Assembly: GCA_037974665.1 (NCBI GenBank)
Contig: CM075764.1
Coordinates: forward strand, 83,351,825-83,415,824
Length of the DNA stretch: 64,000 bases
Origin: Ehretia macrophylla
Taxonomy: Eukaryota > Streptophyta > Magnoliopsida > Boraginales > Ehretiaceae
Direction of reading: 5' to 3'
Of the stretch, positions 55,872 through 64,000 are shown in pieces (the stretch's first letter is position 1; each line of letters begins with the position of its first letter). The position numbers and the translations under genes were made by a program. Below the pieces are notes generated by a model that had not been told where the DNA came from, ran no database searches, and worked only from the letters and a program-made list of their open reading frames with translations.

Positions 55872-58800
55872 CTATGCTTCGGAGAGATCTGCATTCTCAT
55901 TGACAGGCGCCAGCGATTCAGGAGATGGATCTTGAGCTTCTCCATCATCTGATGGTTGAGACTCGTGCTTTGCAGCAGCCTGCAATACCCTGTTTTGGAC
56001 TTCTAACGAAGAAGGTGATGTTGGTAGGCCATTGCGGTTCGTTTCCAACCTGGCAGCAGCAAATGATACCGCCTGACTTCCTAGTTTGGCCGGAGCAAGC
56101 AGTAATCTTGAAAGAAAATAAACAACAATGAATTTGTAGCAGCATTGAATATAGGAATTGTTGAGGCACAACAGTAATCTAAGAAGATAGAAGACACGAA
56201 GCTCCAATATGAGGCACAATTATTGAGGACGAGGGCGAGACTATTAGGGTGTATAAACCACTTAAAGGGAAGTGTGCTTGCCTACATGATTCCAGCAGTC
56301 GTGAAAACTAAAAGTTTTAGAAGTAGAGTACCATAGAAACATGATATTTTAATTTCCTATCGAAATTCTCCAGTTAGTAGCACATTTTGCTGGCAGTGTT
56401 TAAAAGGTGCAAGTCATTTACTACGACCTCACAGAAGATAACAAATTGTCTAATCATATGAGAGCACGCATGAGGTCAAGTGATAAAAAAGAAAAAATGA
56501 GGAATGCTTTACCACCTCGGGGTGACACTTCAACCCCCTTTAAACAATAAGGGTCTGCTTCCTTAAATTCACAATGATGCAATTAATTCAGGAGATACTT
56601 ACCTGCTAGTTATGGTCTTTTACATTATAAAATTACAGATATAGCAATAGCAACTAAATGTATAAAACGTAATAAGACATTATTCATAAAGAACACTGAA
56701 GAGTCAATCGGCAGTTTATGCTGTAGGCTATTACCTGAGATCCTGCCTAAAGTCTTCTGCATCCTTGTAAGAAGCAAAACGCCGATAAATTGTCTGCACA
56801 ATAGTCGTAACAAAACTAATTCAAGTGAACAAGGACACACTGCATTTCATCAACAGTATGTCATTTGTCTCCCTATTAACTTATTCCCTTCTAAATAGAG
56901 GATGCGAATGTTATACGGGAAAACAGGTCATAAAATCATATGAACGGCAAATACCAGTTGATGAATATGAAAGCTGATGAACATTATGGTGTGAGATGAA
57001 ACAAGGAAATTCAGACAATAAATAGTTAGCAATCAACTGTCCCCTCTCTAACCTTTTCAAATATCTTTTCAACATAGTAAATGAAGTTGTCTCGTGTTTT
57101 GCAAGTTTTCTTAATGTGGGACAACATCTTCCTGGAAGACTACCCGAAGCTTTGAAACCATATCTATTCACCTTTAATGCCTTTTTTATTCATCTTCTTT
57201 TTCTCTAAAAACATAAGAATCTGAGTTGGAAGTGTGAAGATTTTCAGTAACTTCTGGCAGCTAGTTTTGGATCATGTTTTCATTTGGAGGCAAAGTGCAA
57301 TGGGGTAATGCACAAATAAGTTAGGGTGAAATCTAATTTTTCGCTCTATCTATTCCCAAATCTCGGTTTGGCCCCTCTATCAAATTGCATCACAAGACCC
57401 CCTTTGATCTAATGTCTCTTATATTTCTGTTAACTGACTGACTTAAAAGACCATATTTCTCATAATCAAAAGACGACAGTATACCCAATATACCCTCACA
57501 TGAGTGAGAAGTGAGGGAACCACCAAATCATAATGCATCACCATCAGTTCTCAGCTCTACACCCAGTAAAAATGGTAGTGCCCTGCTACTTTGCAAGCCA
57601 CATGTTGGGCTTTCATTGACCTCCACCATTTTCTAATACTCTGAAACTAAGTGGAGTCCACAAATACTATTGATTCCCTCTGTTCTTGTTCAGATCGCAT
57701 TGTTGATAAAAGGTATCATCTGATTGTAGGTTAATATTATCTAAAGCACGAATAACCTTTGAAAGGTATATCAAATGATATTCATGTTAGAGAACAACTG
57801 ATGTGCTTTGTAACTTTTTCATTTTAGAGTAAAAAAGTTTGTGCAAGTAATAGCATACTCTGTTGCAGAGTGTCAGTACAACGAAGCACATGTAGCAGAC
57901 TCCTAGATTTCATATATGTAAAACAACAACGAAACGAAAAGAAGTTCAACACACTAAACAAAGAAATGTAGTTTTCTGAAATGCCTTTTAATATAAAAAT
58001 TTTAGTTTGACACTTTAGAGGCTAAGAACTTTGACAGTGCAAATGTGCCAAAAGACCACCCTCACTTCTCTTTTCCCTCTGTGTTTTCGGCCACTTGTTT
58101 GTGCTATGCCATTGGTAGATGAAGGGGTTAAAGTGAGACTTGAAGATGAATGCATGGGGCAGAGTATCCTATCACAAGCAGTTACTTCTCTTTGATTTAT
58201 ATTCTTTGGTCAGCAACCGTGTATTCTATTTCTTGCATTTGATTTCAAAAGAAACTGGCATTTCCACTGGGAGATGACAAAACACGACTCAACAGATTTA
58301 GATAGATTTGGTTTTCAGCAGTGCCAGCTACTAAGGAAAATCTCATCTGGTCAATGTAGACTTACCCAGCTGTGAATCTTTTCCTACGTTCTTTTAATTT
58401 CTGAAAGTGAGTTTCTTTAAAAAGCAAACCAGACTAGACAGTAGAAAACTGAATCTTACACCTCTATTTCAGAAAGAAAATCATTAAAGATAACAGCTGA
58501 AAATATTCAAACTGCTACCTGACTTGAATTTTTTTAGCATAAATAAAAATTACAAAATTATAAAATTTGTGCCAAAGAAAGAAGGGCCCGGGCGGGGGGG
58601 GGGGGGGAGTGGTGGGGGTGGTGTCACCTTTGTACTAAAGGCCTGACAACAAACTAAAATATCTATATAATTCAAAAACATGTTCATCAGAACAGCAAAA
58701 CCTATAAAGGTCCACAAAACACTTATCCACAGGAAACCAATTTCCCTCAACTCCAGCTGCCCTCACTTTCCCTTATATCACTTGAGTTCACAAGCGCGAT

Positions 58801-61800
58801 TCAGCTTTCATCCCTTCTTTCTCAGCTGATTCTCCTCATAGTTCCTTCTTCCCATCTCCTTTATATATCATATGACCAATTTCTTGCTTTCTCCTTGTCA
58901 GTTCCAGAGAACACACCCAACATTTCCCCCACTTTCTTCTTACTAGCCCAATTCATTTTACTAAATATCTCTGGCTACTTGGTTCCATCCTCTATATATA
59001 TATTTAGAGCCATCAAATTACTTCCTAGATCAGAGGATTAATGGTTTCCAGGAAGGTTTTCCCGAATAATCCTGAGGGAGGATTCTCCACATCACTTTTA
59101 TTAAAATCGTCCAATCAAGTTGCTACTATCCTATACCATGGATGAGTCATATTGGCGCATAGTACTCAATGTCAGATCCAGTTGTCAACCTTCTCAGAAG
59201 TTCTCAAACAAATTACAAAATTTAGATTTGCATGCTGTTCTGGTCCAGATAATACTTTCTATCCCATACAGAAATTGGCACATGAATGCGCAGGTCATAG
59301 AACTTATGTTGCAAAGGAGATATGCTGTACAAAAAACCTACCTTACAAAAATATATTAGATAATTTCTTTGCCTTATCATGGGCCATGGGAAAATAATAT
59401 TTATTGCCATAAAGATGACTGCTCACTAACTACATCTAGGCTTGCTTGTTCACCAAATTTCCTGAGTAAAGGCTATATTGACTTTGAAAGATACGATCTA
59501 GGTCCAAGTTTAGATCTTCTGAACAAGAGATGAGAACTTATTTTCGAAAGAAAGAAAAGGATTACCTGACCAAGTCCAAGAACACCAACAATTTGTAGTG
59601 TCTTCTCCCACTCTGAAACCAAATTGTACGCATTCAGTAAGGAGAGATGAATAAGAACTGGAAAACAGGTCTACAAACCTAAAATGGATGCGAGATCATA
59701 ATTACACATGAAAGGAAAACTCTAAATGATAAGTCAAGCAATTTTCAATTCATTAAATAGAACTAGACATGAAAGGATAAATCTAGATGATAAGTCAAGC
59801 AATTTTCAATTCATTAAATACTAAAATAAAACAATTTCCACATCCAACATAACAACAACAAATGCAGCGCAACCAGCACCTTGAGCAAAAAGTGAGAAAG
59901 GCCGTAAAATTTTAAAAGAGTGTTCTTCTTAACAATGTGACAACAGTGAGATCGAGTCTAACTTAAGCCAGAATACCACTTCATTGAAGTAGAAGTTCTT
60001 GACTTTTGCTCTTTCTGGCTGGTCCTTGACTAGTTATTCTTAGCTTCTTGAAGTTCCAAAGTTCCCAATAAAAATGCTTTTAATCAGCCTCAAATAGATT
60101 AAAGAGATTCTAGCTCTGCAAACTTGTATGTAGACACGTGAGACTTGTCAATCACCAAACCCAGTTGAAGAAAGAAGTGAACCAAGAGTAAAGCTGCTTC
60201 CAACAGCAAACTCATGTATCCATGCAAGACAATGACTCTTTAACATAAAAATGGTGTTACATGATATTCAACAGCAGCTTCCAGTATCTTCCACTGCATT
60301 CTTATTTAAGTTAGCAATGGCTTTCTCATTCATTAGCAGTATCATTACGCTGATCCATCAATCTTCCTCCGCTAGTAATGTAATCAGTCTTAAGGAACAA
60401 GTTTTCCAATAACAACCATCTCTATCACATTGCTATATTTAAATACTCCCTCCCTCCCTAGAAAATTGTCTCATTTGACTTCTTCAAAGATTAAACCACC
60501 ATAATAGATGCTTTCAAATTGTCACAACAACTATTCTACTTTTCTATCTATCTTTCTATATTTAGTCCCGTTATTTTTGGATGCTTTCAAATGCAGATAA
60601 AATATGAAAGTACAAACGATACTCAACCCTTTAAAGTCAAAGTAGACACAATCTACTTTTTTGGGGTGGAAGGGGTAGCCTTAGAATCCCTTAAGCCTTG
60701 GGCTTTTCATACGTATGTTGTTTCTTATCAGAGAACATTATCTCATGATTTCAACATTTGCAAGTACTTCAGTTGGATGTCAATGAAAGCAAATGATTTT
60801 CCTCAAACTATTATCTAACAAGCAAATTGGAAGAGAAGTTTATACTCACCTACAATGGCATATATTGTTGCAACGAAACCCTGTCCACAGAAGTCTCACA
60901 ATAATTAGTAAAGTATGGTGGTGCAATTGTGGGACAACATGATATTATGGAGCACATGAAATTTTTATCTGATGATGATTGTTTTGAACTCCACTAATAA
61001 AGATTGTGCAAATCCTGTAAATATTGGTCGAACCCAAATACGACCATTAAATACTAATGCAAACAAAATTAGGTTGATGTCTTGTGTGCAACACTAAAAC
61101 CAAAGTATGCATAATTTGACCAAACTATTTTGTAACCAATAATTGTTGAGGGAAGATCATAATGCGTCAAGCACTTGTACCTAATAAGTGAGGTCATAAA
61201 ATACTACCCGATAATGATGGCAAAGTTGATGAGAAAGTAGAGATACTGCATAATCACATTATATCACTGTGTAATTCAAACAGAATAAGAGGATACTAAA
61301 AGCAACGAAAAATCAGATTAAGTCACATATCAAAACAAATAAATAAAATCATGGATAAATGGCGGTTGCTTTGAGAAAAAATTGTTTAAACAAAGTATCA
61401 TCAGCAGTTTATAATTTTAAGGTTTTCGGGCTTCAACTTCTACATAATTACATACTCTTTGGAAAGTGTCATCATACTTCTTTGCTAAAGATCCCAATAT
61501 CAAAAAATTGCATCAATGCAAGAACTAAATACGAGAGAGAGGGTAAAACTTTCATTATGACAATCCATCCTAATTGAAAGCAATTAAATAACTCACATAA
61601 TTTTGTTTAAGGGAGAAAAGACACACAAACTCAGCCACTTAATGAAGAATTAGTAGCTACGTAGTAACACGTGAATTCAAATACAAGACGGGATAAAACT
61701 TCCGATGTGATAATACATCTCAATTTAATAAAATTATATAACCACATACTTTGGTTAAAGGGAGAAAAGACTACAGAAAATCAGCAACTTATGAAGAATT

Positions 61801-61927
61801 AGTAGCAAAATAGTGTAAAAGTCTTACCGCTCCATATCCAAGAAGTTTCAGTGGAGTTGGCTTAATTTCTTCGAGGATTGCCTCAGCCTCCTGATTATTC
61901 AACAAACTTGCATCATCATATGATAAA
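55872..61927 (-). CDS. Conserved plant small membrane-type protein, 5' end missing
   Basis: Five in-phase exons on the minus strand: 61927-61828 (DDASLLNNQEAEAILEEIKP...GYGA), 60880-60850 (GFVATIYAIV), 59612-59566 (EWEKTLQIVGVLGLGQ), 56793-56735 (TIYRRFASYKDAEDFRQDL) and 56106-55872 (LLLAPAKLGSQAVSFAAARL, ending ADLSEA and TGA). All junctions are GT-AG and phases agree, giving 156 contiguous residues; the first exon with the start codon must be upstream and was not found before the window end. Two moderately hydrophobic stretches (LLGYGAGFVATIYAIV and TLQIVGVLGLGQ) flank a short EWEK turn, suggesting a membrane hairpin, followed by a charged region and an acidic, Ser/Pro-rich tail. I do not recognise the family. 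The clean phases indicate a live gene. Confidence 0.8.
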
Positions 61928-62589
61928 CTAATGAAAGAAAATGGAGAGAGAGAGTTCACAAGCACGAGAAAGAACACTCATTACATATATCCAACAATCA
62001 TATCACTTTACCATAATAAAGGATAGAATGCACCTAAGATCAACAACTATCGAGGGTTCGAATCCCTCTTGTCAAGTTGCAAATAGTGAGTTACCAAGAT
62101 CTGATTATGAGTTATTAAATGATAAAATGAATAAAAATTCGCAATTACATTGCCCCAGTATAGGATTTTCCAAGATTATTACCTTCCCTTTCATTGCTTA
62201 TGGGATACAGTTTGCGTTTCTGTCTTCCATTTGGACAAAAGCTGCAGGTTTTTTAGGAGGCATAGCCCTCACAAACCTACGACACAGTTGGAATGCTTTG
62301 TTCCCCTGGTTTGACGTCCGTTACTTATCTTGACTTTACGTTTTGCAATACATGATTTCTGATCCTCCGTTTTGCATATTGTCTTCTCTACCAATAAATT
62401 TCTTCTCTTGTGGATTTGAACAAAGATCACTCACCAAGAAATCTGCTCATATTCTAATTGGATCTAAGCACAATAACACATGGCCAAGTGCGCATAAAAT
62501 TTTTTGAAAGAAAAAGCTTTAAAATATCTGGACTTCCTTAATATCATTATCTTAAACAAGACAATATCACAACTGCACATGAGCTAGGT

Positions 62590-63200
62590 CGAGGAATGAG
62601 GTAGAAGTTAGATTGGACTCGAAAAGAATTCTGAAAATGAAAACTTTGGATTCCTTGGTTGCATAATCCAACAAGATGGAGAGATTAATGCTAATGATAG
62701 CCACAGAATCAAGGCGAGGTGGACAAATGGAGAAGTGCACCAAGAGTCTTGTGTGACCGAAAAATACCCCTTAAATTAAAGAAAGGATTACAGGATTGCC
62801 ATAAGACCAAACTTACTATATGGTTCAGAGTGTTAGGCAGAAAAGTATTAACATGTTATGTCAATGGTTAAGATAAGAATGTTGAGATGATGAATATGTG
62901 GTAATACTAGAAAGACAAAATTAGTAACGAGATAACATGAGAAAAATGGAAGTGGTACCAACTGAGGATAAGATGAGGAAGAACCGTTTGAGATAGTTCG
63001 AACATATTATAAAGTGACCAGTGGATGCACTTGTTAGAAAGTGTGAAGGTATGGAGGTTGTATGTCGAAAGAGAGGCGGAGGAAGACCTCGCGAGCATAA
63101 AGCTAATAGAAGAAAAGGCTCTCAACACGAATGAGTGACGTTATTGGATCTATTTAGCCGACCCTACCCTATGAGATAAGATTTGGTTTGCTTTGATTTG
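62590..63200 (+). pseudogene. LINE 3' end (reverse transcriptase C-terminus), decayed
   Basis: The plus strand encodes, across frames, ENFGFLGCIIQQDGEINAND then SHRIKARW, DKISNEITREKWKWYQLR, SDQWMHLLESVKVW and RKRGGGRPRE-like text, which follows the C-terminus of plant L1-type LINE polyproteins (FRYLGSIIQKDGEI..., RKRGRGRPK...). The tail TAGCCGACCCTACCC...GATAAGATTTGGTTTGC resembles their 3'UTR. It lies upstream of, or inside the first intron of, the minus-strand gene at 55872-61927. Many stops. Confidence 0.7.
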
Positions 63201-64000
63201 GTTCTGTCTACATGAACTCTTAGAAGTACCAAAAATTGTTAAGCAATGTATGCCTAGTTATCTTACTCAATTAGGGCAAACAATGGGAACTCTTCCAATA
63301 AGACCATTTCAAATATTACATTATGAGATAAATTTTTAATATCTATATTGCTCCCCCATTTTATAACCTCTTCCCTTACCAAATTGTTAGCTGAAACATT
63401 TTCAGAAGTCATCTGCTAGGCCTTTTTTTCCTTTTTTGTTTCTTTTGGCCTTTTTCCAATCTTAGAAAGCTTGTTATTTGAATATCATGCTATTCCTTAC
63501 CTCCATCTCCACATCAAACATATAATTGAAAACATATCATTCAGCGTTTTTCAGAACATAGACATTCTCCAAGTAATTTGTTTCGTTGTTTTTAAGTTAG
63601 TGCTTCAGACTCAATTCCACATACCCAAAGAATTGACCTCTACTTTTCAAATATGATATTTACTTGCTTTTCCCTTCAGCATTTCTCTTTTGCAAATCAA
63701 TAAGACATTGTGCTCTTTACTTTAATAACAAAAGCAAACTTATTGGTATCTCTTATACGTTGTCTTCCAAATATTATTTCTATGACAGTTGTTTATATTT
63801 AATCATTACTACTTAATAGCAAGCATCTACTTGAGAAACAATAAAATTCATTCCTGCAGTTATTTCATATATATTGTTTTATACATATTCCTTCTGTGCC
63901 AGTTGTTCCATAGCGTTGTGAAAGATTTATGCTGTTGACTGCATCCGGTGTCCGTTAGTGTCCCTGAATATTTAAGAAATAAAGGAAACCTAGCTATGGG
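63201..64000. other. Gene-free stretch
   Basis: AT-rich, stop-dense. No exon with a start codon matching the downstream minus-strand gene was found here, so its 5' end is probably beyond the window. Confidence 0.4.

Noticed and set aside
58588..58610. G-homopolymer with flanking G-rich bases as a possible regulatory G-quadruplex
   Set aside because: It lies deep in an intron and is a simple homopolymer; no support for function from the sequence alone.
62048..62066. tRNA-like T-arm GAGGGTTCGAATCCCTC
   Set aside because: The stem and loop are perfect, but no anticodon arm, D arm or acceptor stem is found at the right distance; at most a remnant of organellar tRNA DNA or a SINE.
61941..62333. 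Plus-strand 130-codon frame
   Set aside because: No family is recognised, it overlaps the T-arm remnant and the intron of the minus-strand gene, and base use is not coding-like.

Overview
The window is nuclear DNA of a flowering plant, most likely a eudicot. It is AT-rich, its genes have many spliced exons, and it holds plant Ty1/copia and Ty3/gypsy retrotransposons, a LINE tail, a tRNA-derived SINE, a CACTA end and several foldback elements. The species cannot be named from the sequence.

Five host loci are visible, all on the minus strand. From right to left they are: (1) the 3' part of an unnamed small conserved plant membrane-type protein (55872-61927, first exon not found); (2) the U5 snRNP 40 kDa WD40 protein (CDS 49578-50600, with a 2.2 kb 5'UTR intron and a housekeeping-type promoter near 52.9-53.2 kb); (3) a single-exon four-helix membrane protein (46332-46904); (4) a complete ten-exon plastid-type cysteine synthase, O-acetylserine (thiol) lyase (24553-32331, 393 residues after splicing); (5) a decayed two-MATH-domain gene (15229-17180) with nonsense and frameshift lesions. 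Splice sites were read by eye and joined in phase.

Between them is repeat-rich DNA. 0-2.6 kb: a 450-bp-spaced direct repeat and a LINE zinc-finger remnant. 2.6-10 kb: a plus-strand copia element interrupted by a probable solo LTR, abutting a minus-strand copia element. 10-14.5 kb: a chromovirus (Tekay/Del-like) gypsy element reduced to a 3.4 kb LTR plus gag. 17-22 kb: two foldback elements, a 145-bp tandem repeat seeded by a perfect palindrome, and a CACTA terminus beside an unidentified 3' exon. 37-43 kb: Athila-like LTR and coding remnants in both orientations and a copia element end with a very short LTR.

The most striking structure is at 32431-36603. It is a head-to-tail array of a ~728-bp unit (five full copies and one partial) that starts 100 bp upstream of the cysteine synthase start codon. 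The gene's apparent TATA box lies in the first copy, and every other copy has a TATAAAG at the matching place and orientation. This looks like a tandemly amplified promoter-proximal segment. A second notable item is a decayed, unrecognised long reading frame downstream of an Athila-like primer-binding site (39003-40980) that contains an internal duplication.
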